A DNA stretch of 64,000 bases from Agreia sp. COWG (GTDB lineage Bacteria; Actinomycetota; Actinomycetes; Actinomycetales; Microbacteriaceae). Positions 25,778-34,307 of this stretch are shown in pieces. The notes beneath the pieces were generated by a model. The model saw only the letters and a program-made list of their open reading frames with translations. It did not search any database and was not told where the DNA came from. The stretch lies in assembly GCF_904528075.1 (NCBI RefSeq), contig NZ_LR882035.1:1860001-1924000 (forward strand), in the 5' to 3' direction. The stretch's first letter is position 1. Every line of letters begins with the position of its first letter. The translations under genes and the position numbers were made by a program.

Positions 25778-26439
25778 TTTTCTGTGCTCCCCGTCTTCGA
25801 CGCGGCACGGATGCCGCGTTCTGCTGCGTAGTCCGTCAGAAGTCCCCTGAGGAGTCGTCTGCCTCGGTGCAGACGACTCATGACAGTACCGACAGGGGTC
25901 TTCATGATGTCGGCGATCTCCTGGTAGGAGAAACCTTCCACGTCGGCGAAGTAGACCGCCAGACGAAAATCTTCGGGGATCGACTGCAGCGCATCCTTGA
26001 CCGCACTGTCGGGCAGGTGGTCGATCGCCTCGGCCTCGGCCGATCGGCTCGACATGGCCGTAGCCGACTCTGCCTCGCCGAGCTGCCAGTCTTCGAGGTC
26101 GGAGATGGTGCCCTTGTAGGGATCGCGCTGCTTCTTGCGATAGGTGTTGATGAACGTGTTGGTGAGAATGCGGTACAGCCAGGCCTTGAGGTTCGTGCCC
26201 TGCTCGAACTGGGCGAACGCCGCGTAGGCCTTGACGAAGGTCTCTTGAACGAGGTCTTGGGCATCGGCCGGATTGCGAGTCATGCGAAGCGCAGCGCCGT
26301 AGAGCTGGTCGAGGAACGGAATGGCCTGTTCTTCGAACAGTTCCCGGGGGTCTGGGATCGCCGCGGGAGTGGTGTCAGGTGTCGGAGTGCTCATCACCGA
26401 GGAGTCTACTTTGGCGGCCCGCTCGAGCAGATTCAGCAT
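25774..26439 (-). CDS. sigR: ECF RNA polymerase sigma factor SigR
   Basis: A 221-residue group-4 sigma factor for the thiol-oxidative stress response. Region 2 ('[25 protein letters not shown]', split near residue 65; '[16 protein letters not shown]') and region 4 ('[21 protein letters not shown]', '[15 protein letters not shown]') are intact. ATG 26439 is chosen because AAGGAGGG lies 8 nt upstream, the strongest Shine-Dalgarno sequence here. ATG 26394 ('STPTPDTT') has none. The frame is open to 26541, but those starts lie at or before the predicted transcription start. Confidence 0.92.
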   Translation of the reverse strand: MLNLLERAAKVDSSVMSTPTPDTTPAAIPDPRELFEEQAIPFLDQLYGAALRMTRNPADAQDLVQETFVKAYAAFAQFEQGTNLKAWLYRILTNTFINTYRKKQRDPYKGTISDLEDWQLGEAESATAMSSRSAEAEAIDHLPDSAVKDALQSIPEDFRLAVYFADVEGFSYQEIADIMKTPVGTVMSRLHRGRRLLRGLLTDYAAERGIRAASKTGSTEK

Positions 26440-26447
26440 CGTCGTCG

Positions 26448-26455
26448 CCCTCCTT
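26448..26455 (-). promoter_or_regulatory. Strong Shine-Dalgarno sequence that fixes the sigR start
   Basis: AAGGAGGG on the minus strand, 8 nt from ATG 26439. Confidence 0.8.
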
Positions 26456-26490
26456 CGTCTCTCGTCAGCGTTCGATCCGTCTTGAGTCAT

Positions 26491-26517
26491 AACAGCCCGT
26501 GCCGCGCGCTTTATTCC
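26491..26517 (-). promoter_or_regulatory. Sigma-R (SigH-type) autoregulatory promoter of sigR
   Basis: On the minus strand GGAATA, 17 bp, then TGTT (GGAAT at 26517-26513, GTT at 26493-26491). It fits the SigR/SigH consensus GGAAYA-N16/17-CGTT except for one base. It implies positive autoregulation of sigR-rsrA. Transcription should begin near 26484. Confidence 0.75.
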
Positions 26518-26527
26518 GCCCCCGCTG

Positions 26528-26533
26528 TAATCT
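26528..26533 (+). promoter_or_regulatory. -10 hexamer of aroA (leaderless type)
   Basis: TAATCT, 7 nt before ATG 26541. A GGAGG lies only 2 nt from the ATG, too close for normal Shine-Dalgarno use. Confidence 0.5.
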
Positions 26534-26540
26534 GGAGGCA

Positions 26541-27914
26541 ATGGGTATCATCAGCCAACTCGATCCGCGCTTCTCCCCCTACGACGACGAGACGCCCGGC
26601 ACTACCGCCGTCGTCTCCGGCGACGAGCCCTGGCCGGCGCCCGTGGCGGCCCGCGCGATCAGGTCCGACGTGTCTCTCCCCGGCTCGAAGAGCCTGACCA
26701 ACCGCGAGCTCGTCCTCTCGGCGTTGGCCGATGGCCCGTCCACCCTCCACGCCCCCCTGCACTCGCGGGACAGCGACCTGATGGTCGACGCGCTCCGCTC
26801 GCTCGGCACGGGCATCGAGCGTGTCCCCGGCCAGGGCGCCTTCGGCGACGACTGGCACATCACACCCGCCGACGAGTTGACCGGCAGTACGACGATCGAC
26901 TGTGGGCTCGCCGGAACGGTCATGCGCTTCCTGCCCCCCGTCGCCGGCCTCGCGCTCGGACCGACGGTCTTCGACGGAGACGAGGGTGCCCGACGCCGCC
27001 CGATGGCGACCACCATCACCTCACTACGTTCGCTCGGCGTCGACATCGCCGACGACGGCAAGCGCTCCCTGCCGTTCACCGTTCACGGCACCGGCAGCAT
27101 CCGAGGCGGCGAGATCACGATCGACGCCTCGAGCTCGAGCCAGTTCGTCTCCGGGCTGCTGCTGTCGGCGGCGCGCTTCGACGAGGGCCTCGTGCTTCGG
27201 CACGAAGGCGAGCGTGTTCCGAGTCTTCCCCACATCGAAATGACCATCGCGGCCCTCGCCGAGCGCGGGGTCGTAGTCACATCGCCGGAGCCAGGAGTCT
27301 GGTCCGTCGAGCCCGGTTCGATCCGCGGCCGCATCGTCGACATCGAACCCGATCTCTCCAATGCCGCTCCGTTCCTCGCTGCCGCGGTCGCAACGGGCGG
27401 TCGAGTCTCCGTGGCGGGCTGGCCCTCGAACACCACGCAGGTCGGCTCTCACCTGGCCGAACTGCTCCCTCTCTTCGGGGCCACCGTCTCGGTGACGAAC
27501 GATGTGCTCACCGTCGAGGGCGCGGCATCCATTCACGGCATCACGCTCGACCTCTCAGCGGGGGGCGAACTCGCACCAGCCCTGGTCGCGCTCGCCGCGC
27601 TGGCAGACTCACCGAGCGAGATCACGGGAATCGGCCACATCCGGCACCACGAGACCGACAGGCTCGCCGCCCTCGCCACGGAGATCAACAAGCTCGGGGG
27701 CTCGGTCACCGAGCTCGAAGACGGACTGCGTATCGAGCCGGCCGAGCTGCACGGGGGCGTGTGGAAGACCTACGCCGATCACCGCATGGCGCACGCGGGG
27801 GCCATCATCGGCCTCGTCGTGCCCGGCGTGTTGATCGAAGACATCGCGACCACGGCGAAGACACTCCCCCAGTTCGCCGAGCTGTGGAGCGCCCTGGTGG
27901 CGAGCACCGCATGA
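26541..27914 (+). CDS. aroA: 3-phosphoshikimate 1-carboxyvinyltransferase (EPSP synthase)
   Basis: A 457-residue enzyme of the shikimate pathway that joins phosphoenolpyruvate to shikimate 3-phosphate. '[18 protein letters not shown]' near residue 50 is the substrate-binding Lys/Ser signature, '[16 protein letters not shown]' corresponds to the GNAGTAMR glyphosate-site region (here GLAGTVMR), and '[12 protein letters not shown]' lies near the C-terminus. The variant signature resembles class II-like actinobacterial enzymes, but sensitivity to glyphosate cannot be read. It overlaps rsgA by ATGA. Confidence 0.95.
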   Translation: MGIISQLDPRFSPYDDETPGTTAVVSGDEPWPAPVAARAIRSDVSLPGSKSLTNRELVLSALADGPSTLHAPLHSRDSDLMVDALRSLGTGIERVPGQGAFGDDWHITPADELTGSTTIDCGLAGTVMRFLPPVAGLALGPTVFDGDEGARRRPMATTITSLRSLGVDIADDGKRSLPFTVHGTGSIRGGEITIDASSSSQFVSGLLLSAARFDEGLVLRHEGERVPSLPHIEMTIAALAERGVVVTSPEPGVWSVEPGSIRGRIVDIEPDLSNAAPFLAAAVATGGRVSVAGWPSNTTQVGSHLAELLPLFGATVSVTNDVLTVEGAASIHGITLDLSAGGELAPALVALAALADSPSEITGIGHIRHHETDRLAALATEINKLGGSVTELEDGLRIEPAELHGGVWKTYADHRMAHAGAIIGLVVPGVLIEDIATTAKTLPQFAELWSALVASTA

Positions 27915-28954
27915 CGTGGTGGTCTAACGACGATGACGAAGACGACGAGCCGCAGTACGACGAGTCGAGCGTTCGCATCCGGCCCAATCCCAAGGGCAAT
28001 AAGCCGCGCACCAAGATCCGACCGGAGTACGCGAACGCGGTGCCTGGTCGCATCCTGACCGTCGACCGCGGCCGGTTCAGCGTTCTGGTCGACGAGGACA
28101 CGCCGGAAGAGCGGTCTATCACGGCCTCCCGCGCCCGTGAACTCGGCAAGACCGCCATCGTGACCGGCGATCGTGTCGGACTGGTCGGCGACACCAGCGG
28201 GGCCGAGGGCAGCCTCTCCCGCGTCGTACGCATCACGCCTCGGTCGACGCTGCTGCGCAGGAGTGCCGACGATACCGACGCGGTGGAGCGGGTCATCGTG
28301 GCCAACGCCGACCAGATGCTCATCGTGGTCGCGGCGGCGAACCCCGAGCCTCGCGCCCGACTCATCGACCGCTACCTCGTGGCGGCCTTCGACGCCGGCA
28401 TCACACCGATCTTGTTCATCACGAAGACCGACCTCGCCGATCCGGCGGAGTTCCTCTCCGAGTTCGACTGCCTCGACCTCACGATCGTCACCGGGCGTCG
28501 CGACGATCTGCCCCTCGACCATCTCACCTCCCTTCTGATGGGGCACACAACGGTCACGGTGGGTCACTCCGGCGTCGGCAAGTCGACACTCGTCAACGCC
28601 CTCGTACCCGGCACAGACAGGGCCATCGGCCGCGTCAACGACGTGACAGGACGAGGCAGGCACACATCGTCGTCGACCCTCGGCCTCCGTGTGCACGACG
28701 GCGAGGGCCGCTCCGGCTGGATCATCGACACGCCCGGCGTGCGCTCCTTCGGCCTCGGCCACGTCGATCCCGCGAACGTGCTCAAGTCGTTCGCGCGCAT
28801 GGCGATTCCGTCCACCGTGCCGCCGCCAGACGGCATCCCCCTCAGCGAGGCGCACGACTGGGAGATCCTCGACAGGGTGAAGGCCGGAGAGCTCGGAGAG
28901 AGCGGCAAGGCACGCATCGAGTCGCTGCAGAAGCTCGTCACCACCCTCGGCTAG
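27911..28954 (+). CDS. rsgA: Ribosome small-subunit-dependent GTPase A
   Basis: A 347-residue circularly permuted GTPase that assists 30S maturation. An acidic start and OB-fold (~40-110) are followed by the GTPase in permuted order: G4 'FITKTDLAD', G1 'GHSGVGKST' (218-226), 'TTS'-like switch 'RGRHTSSST' and G3 'DTPGVRSFG'. The C-terminal zinc-knuckle cysteines and histidine of E. coli and Bacillus RsgA are absent. ATG 27911 overlaps the aroA stop by 4 bp, so aroA-rsgA is one transcript. Confidence 0.93.
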   Translation: MTWWSNDDDEDDEPQYDESSVRIRPNPKGNKPRTKIRPEYANAVPGRILTVDRGRFSVLVDEDTPEERSITASRARELGKTAIVTGDRVGLVGDTSGAEGSLSRVVRITPRSTLLRRSADDTDAVERVIVANADQMLIVVAAANPEPRARLIDRYLVAAFDAGITPILFITKTDLADPAEFLSEFDCLDLTIVTGRRDDLPLDHLTSLLMGHTTVTVGHSGVGKSTLVNALVPGTDRAIGRVNDVTGRGRHTSSSTLGLRVHDGEGRSGWIIDTPGVRSFGLGHVDPANVLKSFARMAIPSTVPPPDGIPLSEAHDWEILDRVKAGELGESGKARIESLQKLVTTLG

Positions 28955-28967
28955 CGACAGGGCTGGC

Positions 28968-28973
28968 TACGCT
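28968..28973 (+). promoter_or_regulatory. -10 hexamer of hisN (leaderless type)
   Basis: TACGCT, 7 nt before ATG 28981. Confidence 0.4.
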
Positions 28974-28980
28974 GGTGGGC

Positions 28981-29787
28981 ATGACCGAGCTGTATGCAGA
29001 CGACCTCGCCCTCGCCCTCCAGATAGCCGACGAGGCCGACCTGATCTCACTCGATCGCTTCAGGGCGCTCGACCTCGTCGTCGAGAAGAAGCCCGACCGC
29101 ACGCCGGTGACGGATGCGGACAGGGCGGTCGAGCGCGCCATCCGAGACCGGCTCGCCGCCGAACGGCCGGATGACGCCATCCTGGGCGAGGAATACGGCT
29201 CAGACGGCGACTCGGCGAGGCAGTGGATCATCGATCCCATCGACGGCACGGCGAACTACCTCAGGGGCGTCAGCGTCTGGGCAACCCTCATCTCCCTCTC
29301 GGTCGACGGCGTTCCTGTGGTCGGCGTCGTCAGCTCCCCCGCGCTGGGGCGGCGGTGGTGGGCTGCCCGCGGCATGGGCGCTTGGGCGACCGATGCGACG
29401 CTCGATGCGGACTCGCCGGCGCGACGCCTCCGCGTATCGGGAGTCGCCCGGCTCGAGGACGCGAGCGTCAGTTACAACAGCCTCAAGGGATGGGACGAGG
29501 CCGGTCGCCTCGAGAGCCTCCTCGATCTCTCGCGAGAGGTGTGGCGCACCCGCGCCTATGGCGAGATGTGGTCGTACATGCTGGTGGCCGAAGGTGCGCT
29601 CGATCTGGCCTCGGAATTCGATCTGCAGCCCTACGACATGGCCGCCCTCATTCCTGTGGTCGAGGAGGCCGGCGGACGCTTCACCTCGGTCGACGGCACC
29701 CCCGGCCCGTGGTCGGGCAATGCCCTGGTCACGAACGGGCTGCTGCACGACGAGGCGCTCGCGCTGCTCGCCCGTCGCGAAGCCTAA
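28981..29787 (+). CDS. hisN: Histidinol-phosphatase, inositol monophosphatase family
   Basis: A 268-residue Mg2+-dependent phosphatase. 'TPVTDADRAVE', 'ILGEEYGSDG' and 'WIIDPIDGTANYLRG' supply the metal-binding Glu and Asp residues of the IMPase fold, and 'LQPYDMAALIPVVEEAGG' is the C-terminal Asp motif. The HisN subgroup (actinobacterial histidine biosynthesis, histidinol-P to histidinol) is favoured by overall similarity, but another IMPase substrate is possible. It converges with ppc with 8 bp between. Confidence 0.85.
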   Translation: MTELYADDLALALQIADEADLISLDRFRALDLVVEKKPDRTPVTDADRAVERAIRDRLAAERPDDAILGEEYGSDGDSARQWIIDPIDGTANYLRGVSVWATLISLSVDGVPVVGVVSSPALGRRWWAARGMGAWATDATLDADSPARRLRVSGVARLEDASVSYNSLKGWDEAGRLESLLDLSREVWRTRAYGEMWSYMLVAEGALDLASEFDLQPYDMAALIPVVEEAGGRFTSVDGTPGPWSGNALVTNGLLHDEALALLARREA

Positions 29788-29795
29788 AAAACGCC

Positions 29796-32474
29796 CTACC
29801 CGGTGTTCTGCAGGCCGGCGGCCACTCCGTTGACCGCCAGAAGAAGCAGGCGATGCGTGGCGTCGCTCGGGTCGACGCTGCCTGAGCTCCGAACGGCCCG
29901 AAGCGCTCGCAGCTGAAGCAGCGACAGCGCATCGACGTAAGGGCTGCGAAGGCGCACGGCGCGCTGCAGCACCGATCTGCCGTCGAGGATCTCGTTGTGA
30001 CCCGTGGTGCGCCGCACCCATTCCCTGGTGATCGCCATCTCATCGAGCACGAGGGCGGCGAGGTCGTCGCGATCTCCGAGCGCGAGATAGCGCTCGGCCA
30101 GCCTGTCGTCGGTCTTCGCCAGTGACATCTCGACATTGTCGATCATGGCGGTGAACAGGGGCCAGCGGGCATAGGCATCACGCAGCACGGTCTCGTCGCC
30201 GACCGCCGCAAGAGCAGAACCGAGGCCGAACCAGCCGGTGAGGTTGATTCGGGCCTGCGTCCACGAGAACACCCAGGGGATGGCCCGGAGATCTTCGAGG
30301 GACTCGACAGACAGACCGCGCCGCGCAGGGCGCGAGCCGAGGGCCAGCAGCCCGACCTCCTCCATCGGGGTGACCTGGGCGAACCAGGGCGCGAAGCCGT
30401 CGGCCTTGATCAGCTCGAAGAAGCGCTCCCTCGACCGCACATCGAGAATGTGAGCAACATCGGCGAAGTCCGTCGTCGCGACGCTGTTCGCGTTCTCGTT
30501 CGACGGGCTCGATGCGAGAAGGGTCGCCGCCGCCATCTGCTCGATGTGCCGGGCTGCGATCGCCTTGTCGCCGTACTGCGCGAAGATCACCTCGCCCTGC
30601 TCGGTCAGCTTGAACCGGCCCTCGACGCTGCCGCCGGGCTGAGCCATGACGGCCTCATTGGCGGGGCCGCCGCCACGACCGAGGGCTCCCCCGCGACCGT
30701 GGAAGAGCGTCAGGACGATGTCGTTGTCTTTCGCCCAGCGCGAGATGCGCTCCTGGGCCTTGTAGAGCGCGAGCGTCGCCGAGACGGGTCCCACGTCTTT
30801 CGAGGAGTCGGAATAGCCGAGCATGACCTCGAGCTTCCGACCCGTCGCATCCAGACGCGCCTGCACCTGCGGGATCAAGAGCATCTCGTCGAGGATCGTC
30901 GTGCTCGCCTCGAGGTCTGCGAAGGTCTCGAACAGGGGAACGGCGTCGAGCACAGGGGCCGCCTCGGCCGAACCGAGGGCGGCCTCGGCCAGCGCGTACA
31001 CCGTCTCGATGTCGGCCGAGGACTGGGTGAACGAGACGATGTATCGGCGGGCCGCTGCCACCCCGTAGCGCTGCTGCAATGTGGCGATGGTGCGGTACAC
31101 CTCGAGCACCTCGAGAGTCATGTCGCCGAGGGCGCCGCCTGCTCGCACCTCTTCGATGGCCTGACGGTGCACCTTGGAGTGCTGGCGAACCTCGAGCTCG
31201 GCCAAGTGGAACCCGAAGGTCTCGACCTGCCAGATGAGGTTCTGCAGCTCGCCGTTCGCGCTGCGGTTGGAGCCGGCCTGGCGCAGCGAATTCTGCAGCA
31301 CGCGCAGATCGGCGATCAGCTGCGAGGGCTCGGCGTACGCAAGCTCCGTGCCCTTGCGGGTGGCGACGATGCGGGCGGCGACGACCATCAGAACGCGTCG
31401 GTGCGGCTCGTTCGGCGACCGGGTGCCGATCTTGCTGGTCACCTGCGGCGCGATGCGCTGCTGCTCGTTCCAGAGGGTCACCAGATCGTCGCTGGCGGGG
31501 CTGTCGCCCGAGTCGAGGGTCAGGGTTCGGCCGATCCGCGTGGCGGCGTGCTCGAGGCCGAACAGGATGTGCTCGCTCGCGATGGCGGCCGCTTCTTTGG
31601 TGACTTCTGCTGTGACGAACGGGTTACCGTCTCGGTCTGCAGCGATCCAACTGCCCAGGCGCATGAATGCCGGGGCGGCGACCGGGGACTTGCCCGCCTC
31701 GGAGCCCAGCATCCAGTCGTCGAGCATGCGGTAGACCTGCGGAACGACCTGGAAGAGCGTCTGGTCGAAGATGTTCATGGCCGTGCGCACCTCGTCGAGG
31801 GGGGTGGGCCTCGTGGTGCGCAGTGGCGAGGTGCGCCAGAGCACATCGATTTGCTCGAGCAGACGGCGCTCGACCTCGGCCGCGGGGAGGCCCTGCTGCG
31901 CCGCGTCGCGGTCTGAAAGCAGATCGCTGATGCGCCGGATAGCCGACGCCACCGCCCTGCGACGAGCCTCCGTCGGGTGGGCCGTGAGCACGGGGTGAAA
32001 GCGCAGCGCGGCGAGGCGCGCCTCAGCCTCGTCGCGCCCCACCTCGTCGACCAGGCGCTCGATCGCTGCGGGAAGCGTATCGGGGGCCGCGTCGGCCGAG
32101 CGCTGCGACCGCGTGCGGAGCACGCGAACCCGGTGATGCTCCTCGGCGAGGTTGGCCAGGTGAAAGTAGCTCGTGAAGGCCCGCGCCACCTGCTCGGCAC
32201 GCTCGGGGGTGAACGAGTCGACAAGCTTCTCGGCATCCTCGATCGACGCGTCGTGCTGCTTCTCGTAGGCGTTGATCGTGAGCTCGCGAAGACGCTCGAC
32301 ATCACGTAGCAGGTCTGCTCCGCCCGCTTCGGTGAGAATGCGTCCGAGAAGGGAGCCGAGAAGACGCACGTCGGCGCGCAGCGCCGAGTCGACCTCTTCT
32401 CGGATCTTCTTGCGGCTGAGATCGGCGTGGCCGGGAGTCGAGACCTCCGCGGGCGTGTCAGGGAAAATCGTCAC
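29796..32474 (-). CDS. ppc: Phosphoenolpyruvate carboxylase
   Basis: An 892-residue anaplerotic enzyme that carboxylates PEP to oxaloacetate. Catalytic motifs are intact: 'LTAHPTEARRRAV' (His near residue 165), 'GYSDSSKD', and 'FHGRGGALGRGGGP' in the C-terminal half. The C-terminus ends 'VNGVAAGLQNTG', the conserved tetrameric inhibitor-site end. The start is GTG 32474, 6 nt after a TAGTTT hexamer and without a Shine-Dalgarno sequence. Confidence 0.96.
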   Translation of the reverse strand: MTIFPDTPAEVSTPGHADLSRKKIREEVDSALRADVRLLGSLLGRILTEAGGADLLRDVERLRELTINAYEKQHDASIEDAEKLVDSFTPERAEQVARAFTSYFHLANLAEEHHRVRVLRTRSQRSADAAPDTLPAAIERLVDEVGRDEAEARLAALRFHPVLTAHPTEARRRAVASAIRRISDLLSDRDAAQQGLPAAEVERRLLEQIDVLWRTSPLRTTRPTPLDEVRTAMNIFDQTLFQVVPQVYRMLDDWMLGSEAGKSPVAAPAFMRLGSWIAADRDGNPFVTAEVTKEAAAIASEHILFGLEHAATRIGRTLTLDSGDSPASDDLVTLWNEQQRIAPQVTSKIGTRSPNEPHRRVLMVVAARIVATRKGTELAYAEPSQLIADLRVLQNSLRQAGSNRSANGELQNLIWQVETFGFHLAELEVRQHSKVHRQAIEEVRAGGALGDMTLEVLEVYRTIATLQQRYGVAAARRYIVSFTQSSADIETVYALAEAALGSAEAAPVLDAVPLFETFADLEASTTILDEMLLIPQVQARLDATGRKLEVMLGYSDSSKDVGPVSATLALYKAQERISRWAKDNDIVLTLFHGRGGALGRGGGPANEAVMAQPGGSVEGRFKLTEQGEVIFAQYGDKAIAARHIEQMAAATLLASSPSNENANSVATTDFADVAHILDVRSRERFFELIKADGFAPWFAQVTPMEEVGLLALGSRPARRGLSVESLEDLRAIPWVFSWTQARINLTGWFGLGSALAAVGDETVLRDAYARWPLFTAMIDNVEMSLAKTDDRLAERYLALGDRDDLAALVLDEMAITREWVRRTTGHNEILDGRSVLQRAVRLRSPYVDALSLLQLRALRAVRSSGSVDPSDATHRLLLLAVNGVAAGLQNTG

Positions 32475-32480
32475 CGCACC

Positions 32481-32486
32481 AAACTA
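32481..32486 (-). promoter_or_regulatory. -10 hexamer of ppc (leaderless type)
   Basis: TAGTTT on the minus strand, 6 nt before GTG 32474. Confidence 0.4.
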
Positions 32487-32535
32487 GCGCCCCCGTGTTG
32501 ACAGGATGTTTCGCGTTGTCACGAGCAGAAACTTC

Positions 32536-32817
32536 TCAGCTTGGATGTCTTTCTGACCTCTGGGCCTCTTGTACGCGCTGCACAAGCTGCAGCCACGCTC
32601 CGGTGAGCTGGCTTTCCGGCACCGTGGCGCGGTGGCTGTCGACGGCAATCACGTAGACGAAGCCGTCGGGCCGGCCGTCGCCATCGAGATCCACCGCCGC
32701 TCCCCACGGACAGGCATCGACGATCTGCTGCCACCGCACCATGTCGGCCTCGATCTGCACGCTCCATGTGCGCACGATGCCTGCCACGCCGCCGCTTCGT
32801 GAAACCACGATATTCAC
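32536..32817 (-). CDS. Emfourin-like protein inhibitor of the M4 peptidase
   Basis: A 93-residue protein beginning 'MNIVVSRSGGVAGIVRTW', which matches the opening strand of emfourins, the protein inhibitors encoded beside protealysin-like proteases. No signal peptide is visible. GTG 32817 overlaps the TGA of the peptidase gene (GTGA), so enzyme and inhibitor are translationally coupled. A calcium-like 'DLDGDGRPDG' stretch sits in its centre (near residues 42-51). Inhibition of the neighbour is inferred from family knowledge and position. Confidence 0.8.
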   Translation of the reverse strand: MNIVVSRSGGVAGIVRTWSVQIEADMVRWQQIVDACPWGAAVDLDGDGRPDGFVYVIAVDSHRATVPESQLTGAWLQLVQRVQEAQRSERHPS

Positions 32818-33851
32818 GACAAGACCCCGACCGCCTGCCAGGCCTGCCGCACGGCGACGTGCTCGCGAGAGCCGGACGCGGAGCGGGCGACCGCGGCCGC
32901 GATCGTCGCCTCGGCGAACTCGACGAACGTGGCGGACTTCGACAACCGCCCACCCGTGATCGTGTCGTACCAGATGTGCCCCGCCCCCTGCCACGCGAAG
33001 CCGCCGAGGGCATCGGCCACGAGGTAGAACGCCCGATTCGGGATGCCGGAGTTGATGTGCACTCCCCCGTTGTCGTCTTTTGTCACCACGAAGTCGCGCA
33101 TATGCGCGGGCTGCGGGTCGACACCGAGAATGTCGTCGCTGTAGGCCGTGCCCGGCGCCCTCATAGAGCGCAGTGCCGAGCCCTCGACCATGTCGGTGAA
33201 CAACTCCGAACCGATGAGCCAGCTGGCCTGGGTAGCGGTCTGCCCGGCGGCGTGCTGTTCGACCAGAGCGCCGAAGACGTCTGAGACCGATTCGTTCAGC
33301 GCGCCGGCCTGGCCCTCGTAGTCGAGGCCGCTCGAGTACTGGGTGACACCGTGGGTGAGCTCGTGGCCGATGACGCTGAGAGAGATCGTGAAGCGGTTGA
33401 AGACCTCTCCGTCTCCGTCTCCGAACACCATCTGCGAGCCGTCCCAGAACGCGTTGTCGTACAGCCTGCCGTAGTGCACGCTGGCATCGAGGGCGAGACC
33501 GCGGGCGTCGATCGATGCTCGGCCGTACACGTCGAGAAAGAGAGCGTGGGTCGCTCCCAGCCCCTCGTACGCCTCGTCGGCGGCTGGATCGCCGGTGGGG
33601 GCGGCCCCCTCTTTTCGCACGAGCGTGCCCGGGAGGCGCTCTCGGCCGTCGGCATCGTAGATCGAGCGATTCGGATCAGTCGTCACCGTGATGGGAAGCG
33701 AGCCGCGCTGAGCCGGACGCTGCCGATTCTCTACGAGGGGCCGGCTCTGCAGGAGGGTGTGGTGGGCCGCTCGCGAGACGGCGGCCAGGCGATCGTCGTC
33801 GAGCCCTGACAGGCGCGAGAGCAGGTAAGGGGGAACGATAGAGCAGCGCAT
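32814..33851 (-). CDS. M4 family metallopeptidase, protealysin-like
   Basis: A 345-residue thermolysin-family zinc protease. The zinc site is 'IGHELTHGVTQYSS' (HExxH) plus 'GALNESVSDVFG' (second Glu). The N-terminus 'CSIVPPYLLSRL' is the short protealysin-type propeptide motif, and there is no signal peptide, so the enzyme is either cytoplasmic or exported by another route. 'VHINSGIPNRAFY' holds the active-site His region. ATG 33851 is used because it begins just before the conserved propeptide motif; an earlier start at 33887 is possible. Confidence 0.92.
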   Translation of the reverse strand: MRCSIVPPYLLSRLSGLDDDRLAAVSRAAHHTLLQSRPLVENRQRPAQRGSLPITVTTDPNRSIYDADGRERLPGTLVRKEGAAPTGDPAADEAYEGLGATHALFLDVYGRASIDARGLALDASVHYGRLYDNAFWDGSQMVFGDGDGEVFNRFTISLSVIGHELTHGVTQYSSGLDYEGQAGALNESVSDVFGALVEQHAAGQTATQASWLIGSELFTDMVEGSALRSMRAPGTAYSDDILGVDPQPAHMRDFVVTKDDNGGVHINSGIPNRAFYLVADALGGFAWQGAGHIWYDTITGGRLSKSATFVEFAEATIAAAVARSASGSREHVAVRQAWQAVGVLS

Positions 33852-33906
33852 GCGTCGAGCATCGCACCGACCGCCGACATCGTCCATGGCATGACCCGTG
33901 GGCGAC

Positions 33907-33912
33907 TACAAT
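33907..33912 (+). promoter_or_regulatory. -10 hexamer of the 128-aa membrane protein gene (leaderless type)
   Basis: TACAAT, 7 nt before ATG 33920. Confidence 0.5.
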
Positions 33913-33919
33913 TTTCAGC

Positions 33920-34306
33920 ATGACGACTGCTGCTGCCCCGGCCAAGACCTCCGCCCCGGTGAAGGATGTTACAAAGGCGCAGGGCGGCGCCCTGTTCGTT
34001 CTGTTCTGGGCCATCGCCGTCGTGTTGTGGATCATCGTGGGTCTCTTCGACGACGCCGGGCTTCGCGGCTTCGTCGTCGACGCCGGGATCGTCTTCGCGT
34101 CGCTCGGGATCGCATCCCCGTTCCTCGCCACGCACCGCTCCCTCCGCATCGCCCTCGGCTGGGGCGCGCTCGCACTCGGCCTCTTCGCCGTCTTCAACCT
34201 CGCCGAGATCACCGTGCTGGTCTATCTGATGCGCATGTTCGTTCCGCTGATCGCCTTCCTGGCGCCGGTCAACAAGTTCATCAACGGTTACCGGGTGTTC
34301 GTCTAA
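33920..34306 (+). CDS. Small membrane protein of unknown function
   Basis: A 128-residue protein I do not recognise. After a Lys/Ala-rich N-terminal tail (~1-22) there are about four hydrophobic segments: ~25-43, ~52-70, ~78-95 and ~98-118. No catalytic motif is visible. It is followed after a single base by the MshA-like glycosyltransferase gene, so the two are probably cotranscribed. Confidence 0.75.
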   Translation: MTTAAAPAKTSAPVKDVTKAQGGALFVLFWAIAVVLWIIVGLFDDAGLRGFVVDAGIVFASLGIASPFLATHRSLRIALGWGALALGLFAVFNLAEITVLVYLMRMFVPLIAFLAPVNKFINGYRVFV

Positions 34307-34307
34307 C

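Noticed and set aside
27779..28855. Antisense frame over rsgA
   Set aside because: rsgA on the plus strand has complete GTPase motifs; the antisense product has no recognisable feature.
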